The notes under the pieces were generated by a model. That model searched no databases, had not been told where the DNA came from, and saw only the letters and a list, made by a program, of their open reading frames with translations. Below are positions 8,777-16,212 of a stretch of DNA of 64,000 nucleotides, piece after piece. A program made the translations under genes and the position numbers. The stretch comes from Heritagella_A intestinalis. GTDB lineage: Bacteria > Bacillota > Clostridia > Oscillospirales > Acutalibacteraceae. The stretch's first letter is position 1; each line of letters starts with the position of its first letter. The stretch spans positions 124,001 to 188,000 of the forward strand of contig CAJFQF010000001.1 of NCBI GenBank assembly GCA_904418995.1, written 5' to 3'.

Positions 8777-8819
8777 GCCAGAGGGCTTCCTTGTGTTCCT
8801 CTGGCCCTTGTGCTATACT
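8777..8819 (+). promoter_or_regulatory. promoter of the FadR-type regulator with overlapping inverted repeat
   Basis: TTGTGT (8791-8796), a 17-bp spacer and TATACT (8814-8819). A perfect 8-bp inverted repeat GCCAGAGG (8777-8784) / CCTCTGGC (8798-8805) spans the -35 box, so it may be an autoregulatory operator. That role is inference. Confidence 0.5.
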
Positions 8820-8866
8820 GATAGGCAGAATTTTACGGCCGCCACTGCGGCGGAAGGAGCGCGACC

Positions 8867-9556
8867 ATGGCACAAAAAGAAAAGACCCTCTCCCAGCAAG
8901 TGGCGGACACCATCCTTTCTATGATTACCGTGGAGGGGAGCCTGCACCCTGGGGATAAGCTGCCCAACGAGAATGAATTTTCCGCCAGCCTTCACGTGAG
9001 CCGGGCCACTTTGCGGGAGGCGGTGCGGATCCTGGTTTCCCACAATGTGCTGGAGATCCGCCGGGGCCGCGGCACCTATGTGGTGGAGCGGAACCTCCAC
9101 GAGCATCCCATCAGCGAGGACGAGCTCAGCGGTCTGCGGATGAACCTCCGGGATCTCTTTGAATTTCGGCTGATGGTAGAGCCAAAAGCTGCCTGGTATG
9201 CGGCCAAGCGGGCCAGCAACCGGGAAATCCAGCAGATTCTGCGGTATGGGGAAAGGGAAGAAGCCCTTATTGCTGCCGGGGAAGACCGCACGGAAGTGGA
9301 GCAGGCCTTTCACAAGTCTATTGCCATGGCGGCCCACAACGAGTTTGTAAGCCGGTTGATTCCCATCATTTATCGGGCGATTCATCAGGGGGTCCGGTTC
9401 TCGGAGAACAAAGACAAGGTGGTGCAGGATACCCTGACCGACCACCGGATGCTCATGGAGTTTATTGCCCAGCGCAATCCAGTGGGGGCGGAGACGGCTA
9501 TGCGGCTGCATATTGTCCATGCTATGAGCTCTTTTGGCATTGAAATTGAAGAATAA
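8867..9556 (+). CDS. FadR-subfamily GntR transcriptional regulator
   Basis: A 229-residue repressor-type protein. The N-terminal winged helix (about 8-75) shows the GntR pattern PGDKLPNENEF, VSRATLREA and RRGRGTYV. The C-terminal all-helical FCD effector domain (about 90-220) has metal-binding Asp/His positions in FELRLMVEP-like and FHKSIAMAAHN contexts. The ribosome binding site AAGGAG is 7 nt before ATG. It sits just upstream of a phenylacetate-CoA ligase gene in the same direction but ends in its own terminator. It is a candidate regulator of that pathway, responding to an organic acid or acyl-CoA. Confidence 0.88.
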   Translation: MAQKEKTLSQQVADTILSMITVEGSLHPGDKLPNENEFSASLHVSRATLREAVRILVSHNVLEIRRGRGTYVVERNLHEHPISEDELSGLRMNLRDLFEFRLMVEPKAAWYAAKRASNREIQQILRYGEREEALIAAGEDRTEVEQAFHKSIAMAAHNEFVSRLIPIIYRAIHQGVRFSENKDKVVQDTLTDHRMLMEFIAQRNPVGAETAMRLHIVHAMSSFGIEIEE

Positions 9557-9564
9557 CGCTTTGG

Positions 9565-9587
9565 GAGGCCGTATTGGCCTCTTTTTT
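9565..9587 (+). terminator. terminator of the FadR-type regulator
   Basis: A GAGGCC / GGCCTC hairpin with a short loop is followed by TTTTTT. Confidence 0.8.
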
Positions 9588-9662
9588 GTGGAATTTTGGA
9601 GTACAGGGGAAAGGGGCTTCCTTGTATATATCACAAAAAAGTTGTTTTCTTGATTAGATTTA

Positions 9663-9691
9663 TTTACATTTCGTTTGAAAAATGATACAAT
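9663..9691 (+). promoter_or_regulatory. promoter of the first phenylacetate-CoA ligase gene
   Basis: TTTACA (9663-9668), a 17-bp spacer and TACAAT (9686-9691). The leader to the ATG is about 95 nt. Confidence 0.65.
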
Positions 9692-9792
9692 AACCCTGCG
9701 GATGGTTTAGCGCTTTGTTTGGATAAATCAAAGGAAAGCCTCCGGGCTGTTGCAGATACCAAATTATTATCATTAAAAAGGGGAAGATACCA

Positions 9793-11094
9793 ATGGAAAA
9801 TTATTTTCAGCCGGAAATTGAGCTTGCCTCCCGGGAGCAGATTCGGGCTTGGCAGGATGAACGTCTGGTGAAAACGGTCCACCACGTTTACGAGCACGTA
9901 CCGTATTATCGGAATCTTATGAAGGAAAAGGGCGTGACCCCCGAGGATATCCACTCGGTGGACGACCTGTATAAGCTGCCCTTCCTGACTAAGAACGATC
10001 TGCGGGAAGCCTATCCCTATGGGCTCCTGGCCGTTCCCCTGGAGGACGCCGTGCGTATCCAGTCCACCAGCGGCACCACTGGCCGTCGGGTAGTAGCGTT
10101 CTATACCCAGCACGACCTTGATTTGTGGGAGGACTGCTGTGCCCGTGCCATTGTGGCGGCTGGCGGCACCCCCAATGATGTAGTCCATGTCTGCTATGGT
10201 TACGGCTTGTTTACCGGTGGCCCGGGCCTGAACGGCGGCTCTCACAAGCTGGGTTCCTTGACCCTGCCCATGTCTTCCGGCAATACCGAACGCCAAATCC
10301 AGTTTATGTGCGACCTGGGCTCTACCATCCTGTGCTGCACCCCGTCTTACGCGGCCTATCTGGCGGAATCCATCTGGGAGCGTGGCCTGCAGGATAAAAT
10401 CAAGCTCAAGGCCGGCATCTTCGGCGCGGAGGCCTGGACCGAGGAAATGCGCCGGGATATTGAGAAAAAGCTGGGTATCAAGGCCTATGACATCTATGGT
10501 CTGACGGAAATTTCCGGCCCCGGCGTGGCCTTTGAATGCAGCGCCCAGACGGGTATGCACATTAACGAAGACCACTTTATCGCCGAGGTCATCGACCCCA
10601 AGACCGGAGAGGTGCTCCCCGATGGGGAAAAGGGCGAGCTGGTGTTCACCTGTATCACCAAGGAGGCCTTCCCCCTGATTCGCTACCGTACCCGGGACAT
10701 CTGCGTCCTCTCCCATGAAAAGTGCTCCTGTGGCCGTACTCATGTGAAGATGAGCAAGCCCATGGGCCGCAGCGATGATATGCTCATTGTCAAGGGCGTC
10801 AATGTGTTCCCGTCCCAGATTGAGACGGTGCTCTTGAACCGCGGATACGCCGCCAACTATCAGATTATCGTCAGCCGCGAAAACAACAGCGACAAGCTGG
10901 AAGTGCAGGTGGAGATGACCCCGGAGATGTTCTCCGATACCGTCACCGAGGTTTCCAAGCGGGAGCAGGAGCTGGAAGCCGACCTGAAGTCCATGCTGGG
11001 CATCTATGGCGATGTGCACCTGGTGGCTCCCAAGACCATTGCCCGCAGCGAGGGCAAGGCGGTGCGTGTCATCGACAAGCGCCATCTGTATTGA
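9793..11094 (+). CDS. paaK: phenylacetate--CoA ligase family (copy 1)
   Basis: A 433-residue adenylate-forming enzyme joining an aryl-acetate (or indole-acetate-like acid) to CoA with ATP. The P-loop STSGTTGRRV, the YGYGLFTGG block, the A5-like motif DIYGLTEISGPGV, the RYRTRDIC segment and the C-terminal hinge GRSDDMLIVKGVNVFPSQIE are all present. Length equals the PaaK norm. It is followed 33 bp later by a tandem-ACT protein. PaaK-ACT pairs are common in anaerobes that ferment aromatic amino acids (2-oxoacid oxidation). A second copy lies at 40717. The exact acid substrate cannot be determined. Confidence 0.92.
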   Translation: MENYFQPEIELASREQIRAWQDERLVKTVHHVYEHVPYYRNLMKEKGVTPEDIHSVDDLYKLPFLTKNDLREAYPYGLLAVPLEDAVRIQSTSGTTGRRVVAFYTQHDLDLWEDCCARAIVAAGGTPNDVVHVCYGYGLFTGGPGLNGGSHKLGSLTLPMSSGNTERQIQFMCDLGSTILCCTPSYAAYLAESIWERGLQDKIKLKAGIFGAEAWTEEMRRDIEKKLGIKAYDIYGLTEISGPGVAFECSAQTGMHINEDHFIAEVIDPKTGEVLPDGEKGELVFTCITKEAFPLIRYRTRDICVLSHEKCSCGRTHVKMSKPMGRSDDMLIVKGVNVFPSQIETVLLNRGYAANYQIIVSRENNSDKLEVQVEMTPEMFSDTVTEVSKREQELEADLKSMLGIYGDVHLVAPKTIARSEGKAVRVIDKRHLY

Positions 11095-11127
11095 TCCAAT
11101 GAATTTATTATAAAGGAAGGGATAGCA

Positions 11128-11559
11128 ATGACAGTAAATCAGATCTCCGTGTTTTTGGAGAATAAAGCCGGCTGCCTGGCGGCCTTTACCAAGGTCTTGC
11201 AGGAAAACGGCATTGATATGCGGGCCCTCTCCATTGCGGAGACGCCGGACTTCGGGATCCTGCGCATTATTGTAAACGATACTTACCGGGCGGCCTGCGT
11301 GCTGAAGGAAGCGGAGTATATTTTCTCCATCACTCCGGTGCTGGCAGTGGAGATTGCCGATGAAACCGGCAGCCTCTATGAAATTGTGCGGCTGTTGGGC
11401 GACAACGGCATTAACCTGGAATATATGTATGCGTTCCTGACCCGGAAAAAGGGCCGGGCCTATATGATTTTCCGGGTGGAGGACAATGATAAGGCTTCCG
11501 ACGTGCTGGAGCGGGCCGGGATGCATATTGTCAGCCAGGAGGAGCTGGAAGAGCTGTAA
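11128..11559 (+). CDS. tandem ACT-domain protein
   Basis: A 143-residue protein made of two ACT domains (about 1-65 and 70-140), with typical starts QISVFLENKAGCLAAFTKVL and AVEIADETGSLYEIVRLLGDNGIN. ACT domains bind amino acids and regulate partner enzymes. It sits directly behind the PaaK gene (33-bp gap, good ribosome binding site), so it probably senses an aromatic or branched-chain amino acid for that pathway. No catalytic domain is present. Confidence 0.9.
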   Translation: MTVNQISVFLENKAGCLAAFTKVLQENGIDMRALSIAETPDFGILRIIVNDTYRAACVLKEAEYIFSITPVLAVEIADETGSLYEIVRLLGDNGINLEYMYAFLTRKKGRAYMIFRVEDNDKASDVLERAGMHIVSQEELEEL

Positions 11560-11632
11560 TCCGGGAATTGGTCCGATTGTGGAAAATGCGATTACAATTT
11601 GATGACAAATGGTTACAGATTAGTAATCTTTC

Positions 11633-11661
11633 TTTACAAAATAGCAAAAATCTGGTAAACT
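11633..11661 (+). promoter_or_regulatory. promoter of the leader/protease transcript
   Basis: TTTACA (11633-11638), a 17-bp spacer and TAAACT (11656-11661). The transcript is predicted to begin near 11668. Confidence 0.6.
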
Positions 11662-11735
11662 GTAAGCAGGAAGTGGTTGATAGCTTCTGTATTCCCAGCC
11701 CCCGATGGGGTCGTGAGAAGAAAGAGGTGGTTCCC

Positions 11736-11798
11736 ATGAACAGCTCCTGTTGCAGTACAATGGGGCCCCTCAGCCGGAAGGCGAGGGGCCTTTTTTGA
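11736..11798 (+). CDS. short Ser/Cys-rich leader peptide candidate (20 aa)
   Basis: A 20-codon frame with a good ribosome binding site (AAAGAGGTG, 7 nt before ATG). It encodes MNSSCCSTMG followed by a basic stretch and ends at a TGA inside the T-run of the terminator at 11764-11796. Codons 3-7 are Ser-Ser-Cys-Cys-Ser. This layout (promoter, tiny frame with clustered codons, overlapping terminator, then a structural gene) resembles ribosome-mediated attenuation, but translation is not proven. The next gene is the secreted protease. Confidence 0.4.
   Translation: MNSSCCSTMGPLSRKARGLF
11764..11796 (+). terminator. intrinsic terminator/attenuator before the protease gene
   Basis: GGCCCCTC (11764-11771) pairs with GAGGGGCC (11783-11790), followed by TTTTTT. 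An upstream CCCCCGATGGGG segment could compete for pairing, which would allow antitermination. Confidence 0.75.
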
Positions 11799-11849
11799 CC
11801 AAATTCCGGAAATCATAACGGAAGATGTAGCTGTAGAAGGAGAACGGCT

Positions 11850-13175
11850 ATGAAAACGATGAAAAAAATTACAGCATTCTTTTTGTCCGTCTGTATGACC
11901 ATCGGATTGGGCGCTACGGCCGGAGCGGCTGCGCCCAATGAGATGCAGGCCGTGCCTGTGGAAGAGCCTGTACAGGAAACCCAGGTGGAAATGACCCAGG
12001 AAGAGTATGAGGCGACTTTGCCGGCAGAAACTCTTTTGGCTATGGAACAACAGGAAAAGCCTCTGGAAGCCTATGATAATCTGCTTGCCAGTTTTTCGGA
12101 AGATTTGAACGGTATGACGGATTTTCCGCCGGAATATGGCGGTTCCATGGTAGAAGGGGATCAGTTGGTGATTTCCCTGGTAAACCCCACGGAAGAAATG
12201 AAGGAGGACTATCTGGAACGCTGTAAGCTGGATACCTGCGTAACGTTCCGGGAAGTAGAAAATTCCCTGGATGATTTGGAAGCAGTGCGGGCACAGGCCA
12301 ATCAGCTCCAGAATCAGGGATTTGATGTTGTCAGCACTGGCATTGATGTAAAGAACAACGAACTGGTAGTGGGGTTAAATCAGGAGAAACATCTCCTTCC
12401 CAAGGCGGTTCCCGGTGCTGGGAGCAACTTCATCGGTATTGACCTGTTTTCTGTTTTGACCGGCGACCAACAAAAAGCGCAGTTGGCTTTGAATGATTTG
12501 CCGGTTCGGGTAGAGATGACGGAGCCAGCGGAGGCGTGCGCTTCTCGTGTTAGAGGAGGTCATAGATTAACCAGCCGGGGTGATTTTTCCTGTGGTGCGG
12601 CTGGAACATATAATGGAAAACCTGCTATTATCACCTGTGGGCATGGAAACGAACTTTGGCCACCAGTTTATTATTCTGGTACAAAAATTGGCGATGTGGT
12701 AAAATATCAAGTAAACTACGACCCAGACTCTGTTGGAAGAGATTATTTAGGAGATTTTGCTATCGTTCAAACGAATAGCAGTGCTATTCTTGACAATAGG
12801 CTTGCCAATGCGGCGCTGGTTGTCTCAGCAGGTTCGGTTCCCACGGGTACCTCTGTATCAAAGTATGGAGCAACAACAGGGTATTCGTCAGGAACAGTGA
12901 CTATGATTGGTGTTAATGTCTATTACGCAGCTGTTGATGGGACAAAATATTACGGAAAGAGTTTGTGGATAGTCTCAATGAAAGCATCAGGCTCCAAAGA
13001 GCCTTCTTCAGATGGTGATAGCGGCGCTCCGGTTTATCGAAAATACGGTTCTGGTGTCCAATTGAATGCCACGATTGCAGCTCGAGACCAGAAGATGTCT
13101 GGAAGTGTTTTAAACGTATATGTATCTCCCATTTCTATCGCGCAGGATGCAGGCTTTCAAGTAAAGACCAGCTAA
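11850..13175 (+). CDS. secreted trypsin-like (S1 family) serine protease with propeptide
   Basis: A 441-residue protein: signal peptide (1-27), an acidic pro-region (about 28-230) and a C-terminal S1-like catalytic domain. The triad is visible as His265 in TCGHGN, Asp302 in GDFAIV and Ser391 in DGDSGAPVY, with spacing and motifs closer to streptogrisin/alpha-lytic proteases than to trypsin itself. The pro-region may act as an inhibitor or foldase, as in that group. Base composition changes inside the gene: from about 12540 the catalytic domain is much AT-richer than the pro-region, which suggests a domain swap or transfer. It is followed by two tandem membrane-anchored paralogs. Confidence 0.85.
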   Translation: MKTMKKITAFFLSVCMTIGLGATAGAAAPNEMQAVPVEEPVQETQVEMTQEEYEATLPAETLLAMEQQEKPLEAYDNLLASFSEDLNGMTDFPPEYGGSMVEGDQLVISLVNPTEEMKEDYLERCKLDTCVTFREVENSLDDLEAVRAQANQLQNQGFDVVSTGIDVKNNELVVGLNQEKHLLPKAVPGAGSNFIGIDLFSVLTGDQQKAQLALNDLPVRVEMTEPAEACASRVRGGHRLTSRGDFSCGAAGTYNGKPAIITCGHGNELWPPVYYSGTKIGDVVKYQVNYDPDSVGRDYLGDFAIVQTNSSAILDNRLANAALVVSAGSVPTGTSVSKYGATTGYSSGTVTMIGVNVYYAAVDGTKYYGKSLWIVSMKASGSKEPSSDGDSGAPVYRKYGSGVQLNATIAARDQKMSGSVLNVYVSPISIAQDAGFQVKTS

Positions 13176-13207
13176 AAATAGGGCTACATATAAAGGAGGG
13201 AAAGGTG

Positions 13208-13894
13208 ATGAAGAAGCGCACCCGTAACATTATCATCACTGCTTGTGTGGCCGTGGTGGTCGCGGCGGCAGTGATGGTGGGCGTGTTTGTGATTCGGCCT
13301 ATGGTGACGGAGAAGAAAATTCATGTCAAGGACACGGATGACTACTACCACGAAGAAGTGCCGCTGACGGAGATACCGTGGTATATTCTGAAGCGATATA
13401 CCGAGCTGGCCGTCGCCCTGCCGGCGTCTGGCGAACCCAAGCCCTCCGGGAGGCTGACACTGCCTATAGATGTACACTACTATACTTCTCCGGACGCTTC
13501 TGGTGAACCTGCCCTGACGCTGGCAAAGGGCACGGAGGTCGCAGCGTTTTCGGCATCGGGGGAGCATTATGTAACTTATATTGATATTGGCTATGGCTAC
13601 TGTTGTTTCCCAGACTATAAAAAGGGCTGGCGGTATGGCATCCCCTTTACCACAGAGGATTTATCTCAGGGCGTGGGCAGGGACTGGGAAAACAAAGCCG
13701 ATAAGTACTATGTGCAGACCTCGGAGCTGGAAGCCATGGCCCAAGCCTTCTGGGAAGCCAACCAGGACTCTCCGCAAATACAGGCCACCACCGAGAATAA
13801 GGGCGGCAAGGAAGGCTTTGTTCATTGGCTGGTTCGGCTCCCGGACGAGTTGATGGAAGAGTCCGGTTATTTTGATGCGCCGGACTATCCATAA
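13208..13894 (+). CDS. membrane-anchored extracytoplasmic protein, paralog A
   Basis: A 228-residue protein of unknown function. It has an N-terminal KKRTRN cytoplasmic stub, one transmembrane helix (about 7-29, Val/Ala-rich) and an extracytoplasmic part. The latter contains an SH3-like stretch around residues 75-145 (PIDVHYYTSPDASGEP, KGTEV, YPDYKKGWRYG, the last two being shared with paralog B). ATG 13208 is preferred over GTG 13205 because of spacing to AGGAGGG and similarity to the paralog start. It lies 32 bp after the protease gene and 18 bp before paralog B, so the three probably form an operon. No homolog of known function is recognised. Confidence 0.7.
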   Translation: MKKRTRNIIITACVAVVVAAAVMVGVFVIRPMVTEKKIHVKDTDDYYHEEVPLTEIPWYILKRYTELAVALPASGEPKPSGRLTLPIDVHYYTSPDASGEPALTLAKGTEVAAFSASGEHYVTYIDIGYGYCCFPDYKKGWRYGIPFTTEDLSQGVGRDWENKADKYYVQTSELEAMAQAFWEANQDSPQIQATTENKGGKEGFVHWLVRLPDELMEESGYFDAPDYP

Positions 13895-13912
13895 TTAAGG
13901 AAGGTGACTCTT

Positions 13913-14704
13913 GTGAAAAAACGCACTCGCAATATCATTATTACCGCCTGCGTGGCCGTGGTGGCCGCGGCGGCAGTGCTGGTGGGCGTGTTTGTAGGCA
14001 AGCCCATGGTAGAACGCCAGCAGGTGGAGCAGGAATTTGCCGCCATTCAACAGCGGAAGGAAGAAGCCAACAGCAATCCCAATCTTCCCGCTTCCCGGAA
14101 GCTTGTGCATTATGATGAAGGGATTTCTCTTTCGGAGATGGATACCAACGACTTAGAGATTTATCTTCCCAAAGCACGGGCGGCAATCGCCACCCCGTTG
14201 GACTCTCCAGAAGAGGAAGCGTATCACCTTCCTTTGCCGGTGGATGTAAATTACTATAGTTCTCCGGACTCCTCTGGGAAACCCGCCTATACGATTCCCC
14301 AGGGTACAGAGGTTTTGCTGTATGACAATGGAGAGATAGATCCCTATGATCCAGCTCCATATGGCTGTGTGTGCTATCCGGACTATCAAAAAGGTTGGCG
14401 GTATGGGGCGGCTTTCCTCACCATGGACAGCGGCATGACCATCAGCAAAGCCAGATCTAACGATGAGTTGCCCTATTACTATGTCCGCACAGAAGACCTC
14501 CGGGCGGTTCTGGGCGCGTACTATGATAAGTATCAGGAGCGGTTCAGCGCCGCAAAGGGCCGGGAAGACTACATTGACACCTATGCGGAGTATATTGACC
14601 ATACATTGTTTACTAACGGTGACTTCTGTTCCCCGGAGCTGGAACGGCTGTGGGATGGCTATGTCACAGTAGCAGAACAGACCGCGAGCCAGGAAAAAGA
14701 ATAG
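13913..14704 (+). CDS. membrane-anchored extracytoplasmic protein, paralog B
   Basis: A 263-residue tandem paralog of the preceding gene. The KKRTRNIIITACVAVV start and the transmembrane helix are nearly identical. The conserved extracytoplasmic core reads PVDVNYYSSPDSSG, PQGTEVLLYD and CYPDYQKGWRYGAAF. It differs by a longer juxtamembrane segment (about 30-80) and a longer C-terminus. The GTG start at 13913 is chosen because GGAAGGTG sits 6 nt upstream and it aligns with paralog A. The near-identity at the 5 prime end and divergence later suggest duplication followed by specialisation. Its job is unknown, though the position beside a secreted protease suggests a substrate-binding or control role at the surface. 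Confidence 0.7.
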   Translation: MKKRTRNIIITACVAVVAAAAVLVGVFVGKPMVERQQVEQEFAAIQQRKEEANSNPNLPASRKLVHYDEGISLSEMDTNDLEIYLPKARAAIATPLDSPEEEAYHLPLPVDVNYYSSPDSSGKPAYTIPQGTEVLLYDNGEIDPYDPAPYGCVCYPDYQKGWRYGAAFLTMDSGMTISKARSNDELPYYYVRTEDLRAVLGAYYDKYQERFSAAKGREDYIDTYAEYIDHTLFTNGDFCSPELERLWDGYVTVAEQTASQEKE

Positions 14705-14710
14705 AGAGAA

Positions 14711-14744
14711 GCCGGGTGCGGAGTACTGCACCCGGCACTTTTTG
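14711..14744 (+). terminator. terminator of the protease/paralog operon
   Basis: GCCGGGTGC / GCACCCGGC with an 8-nt loop is followed by ACTTTTTG. Confidence 0.8.
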
Positions 14745-14805
14745 TTTCTCACAATTCATTTCAAATACAAAAAATAAAAAAGTCTGTCACACTTTTTGTC
14801 ACATC

Positions 14806-14834
14806 TTGCATCCGGTAGTGGACGGCGTTATAAT
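14806..14834 (+). promoter_or_regulatory. strong promoter of the putative small RNA
   Basis: TTGCAT (14806-14811), a 17-bp spacer and TATAAT (14829-14834). Confidence 0.75.
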
Positions 14835-14840
14835 ATGGAA

Positions 14841-14974
14841 TACAAAGCGTATGAGCCGGATGCTAATGGCTTGCAACTGCCTCGGATGCGAAAGCAGACA
14901 GGCGATGAATAGAGGCCCCTTATGCGGTGGGGGGCTGGAGCCTCTGCATGGCGTTTGCCGGCAGAGGCTTTTTT
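14841..14974 (+). ncRNA. putative small RNA, about 134 nt
   Basis: A strong promoter and a strong terminator (GCCTCTGC 14940-14947 / GCAGAGGC 14961-14968, then TTTTTT) bracket about 134 nt. No convincing translated frame with a ribosome binding site fits between them. A second, independent promoter for the following gene begins at 14998, so this unit is not simply its leader. Internal hairpins are possible, for example a GCGAAAGC tetraloop stem near 14888 and a GCCCC / GGGGGC stem near 14914. I checked for SRP RNA, 6S and tmRNA hallmarks and did not find them. The family is unknown. Confidence 0.55.
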
Positions 14975-14997
14975 GGTTTTTCCGGGCTGGATTCCTC

Positions 14998-15026
14998 TTG
15001 CAATCTGCGCCGCCGCAGGCTATGAT
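14998..15026 (+). promoter_or_regulatory. promoter of the HAD-IIA gene
   Basis: TTGCAA (14998-15003), a 17-bp spacer and TATGAT (15021-15026). Confidence 0.65.
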
Positions 15027-15104
15027 AGAATTGTATGGATTTTCCAAACGCCCGCCTCGCGCTGGGCAAGACCGGCCCCGGGCCGCAGAAAGGATGGTTT
15101 CAGC

Positions 15105-15878
15105 ATGGAACAGCTGCGACAGAAAAAGGGATTTATCATTGATATGGACGGCGTGATCTACCACGGCAACCGGCTGCTCCCCGGCGCCAAGGAGTTTGTG
15201 GAATGGCTCTATCGGGAGAACAAGCAATTTTTGTTCCTCACCAACTCCAGCCGGCGCACCCCCGTGGAACTGCAAAAGAAATTGGGCTGGATGGGCCTGG
15301 ATGTGGACGAAAGCCATTTTTACACCAGCGCCCAGGCAACCGCCAGCTTTATTGCTTCCCAATACCCGGAAGCCTCGGCCTACGCCGTGGGGGAGCATGG
15401 CCTTCTCAACGCCCTGTATGACGCCGGCATCACCGTCAACGAGATCGACCCCGACTATGTCATTATTGGCGAGGCCGATAACTATAATTATGACAGCATT
15501 ATCAAGGCCGTGCATTTTGTGAACCAGGGCGCCAAGCTCATCGGCACCAATTTTGACCTCACCGGCCCCAAGGGCGATGGCATCGCGCCGGCCTGCCGGG
15601 CACTGGTGGCCCCCATTGAGCTGGTCACCGGGAAAAGTGCCTACTTTATCGGCAAGCCCAACCCCCTCATGATGCGCACGGGCCTCAAGCTCCTGGGCGT
15701 CCACTCCGAGGAAACCGCCATTATCGGCGACCGTATGGATACCGATATTGTAGCCGGTATCGAAACGGGCCTGGATACCGCCCTGGTGCTCACCGGCGTT
15801 ACCAGCCGCGAGACCATCGGGGACTTCCCCTACCGCCCCCGTCTGGTGCTCCAGAACGTGGGGGAGATTGTTGGCTGA
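15105..15878 (+). CDS. HAD-IIA family hydrolase (NagD-like phosphatase)
   Basis: A 257-residue sugar-phosphate or glycerol-phosphate-type phosphatase. HAD motif I is DMDGVIYHG (nucleophile and acid/base Asp), motif II is LTNSSR, the motif III Lys is in GKPNPLMM, and motif IV is IGDRMDTDI. The C2-type cap lies between motifs II and III. These are the marks of the NagD/AraL/p-nitrophenylphosphatase subfamily. ATG 15105 follows AGAAAGG. Frames upstream of it lie before the promoter at 14998 or lack a ribosome binding site. It stands alone between the small RNA and the surface locus. Confidence 0.9.
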   Translation: MEQLRQKKGFIIDMDGVIYHGNRLLPGAKEFVEWLYRENKQFLFLTNSSRRTPVELQKKLGWMGLDVDESHFYTSAQATASFIASQYPEASAYAVGEHGLLNALYDAGITVNEIDPDYVIIGEADNYNYDSIIKAVHFVNQGAKLIGTNFDLTGPKGDGIAPACRALVAPIELVTGKSAYFIGKPNPLMMRTGLKLLGVHSEETAIIGDRMDTDIVAGIETGLDTALVLTGVTSRETIGDFPYRPRLVLQNVGEIVG

Positions 15879-15956
15879 GTCCAGCCCCCAAAAACCAGCG
15901 GAACCTGGAAAAGATTGTAAACCATACGACAGGTTCTACAAAAACAAGTTTCTGGA

Positions 15957-15984
15957 TTGACTTTCCATGGGGAAATGCTATAAT
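15957..15984 (+). promoter_or_regulatory. promoter of the surface locus
   Basis: TTGACT (15957-15962), a 16-bp spacer and TATAAT (15979-15984), about 230 bp before the adhesin ATG. Confidence 0.65.
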
Positions 15985-15990
15985 AAAAGC

Positions 15991-16212
15991 ATAGCAACGC
16001 CCTTTAGCAAAGTGAACAAATAAAGCTGATAGAATTTGGTTAAAAAGCAGTTTTTCAAAATTCTTACGGATTTGCGACGAGATTTTAACCGAACTTTTAC
16101 CGGGTATGTGGTATGATAGGCGCAAGGAAGCCAAAAACCCCGGCATCCCCTTTGGGCGGGGGCGCTTCCAGCCGGCATACCGGAATCTGAAAAGAATTAG
16201 GAGGCAGCAAGT
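15991..16212 (+). other. long untranslated leader of the adhesin gene
   Basis: About 220 nt without a supported frame. The last 90 nt can fold (GGAAGC / GCTTCC enclosing CCCC / GGGG runs near 16128-16170). A second possible -10 (TATGAT near 16113) could give a shorter transcript. The AGGAGG ribosome binding site lies at its end. I compared the fold region with cyclic-di-GMP-I aptamer signatures and could not match them, so no riboswitch is claimed. Confidence 0.4.

Noticed and set aside
9664..11526. Minus-strand open frame of about 620 codons opposite the first phenylacetate-CoA ligase
   Set aside because: It is a shadow of paaK and the ACT gene, which have motifs, promoters and ribosome binding sites. 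A similar shadow opposite the second ligase (40687-42042) was rejected for the same reason.
13905..13915. GTG at 13904 as start of paralog B
   Set aside because: It lies inside the ribosome binding site; the GTG at 13913 has correct spacing and aligns with paralog A.
14841..14974. Cys-rich frame (MACNCLGC...) and SRP, 6S or tmRNA identity for the putative small RNA
   Set aside because: The Cys-rich frame has no ribosome binding site and reads through the terminator. The SRP GGAAGCAGCC loop, a 6S central bubble and a tmRNA tag/tRNA-like end were not found.
16113..16212. Cyclic-di-GMP riboswitch in the adhesin leader
   Set aside because: The region folds and contains a GGCGCAAGG segment, but the paired aptamer signatures of class I could not be located. 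It is left as an unassigned leader.
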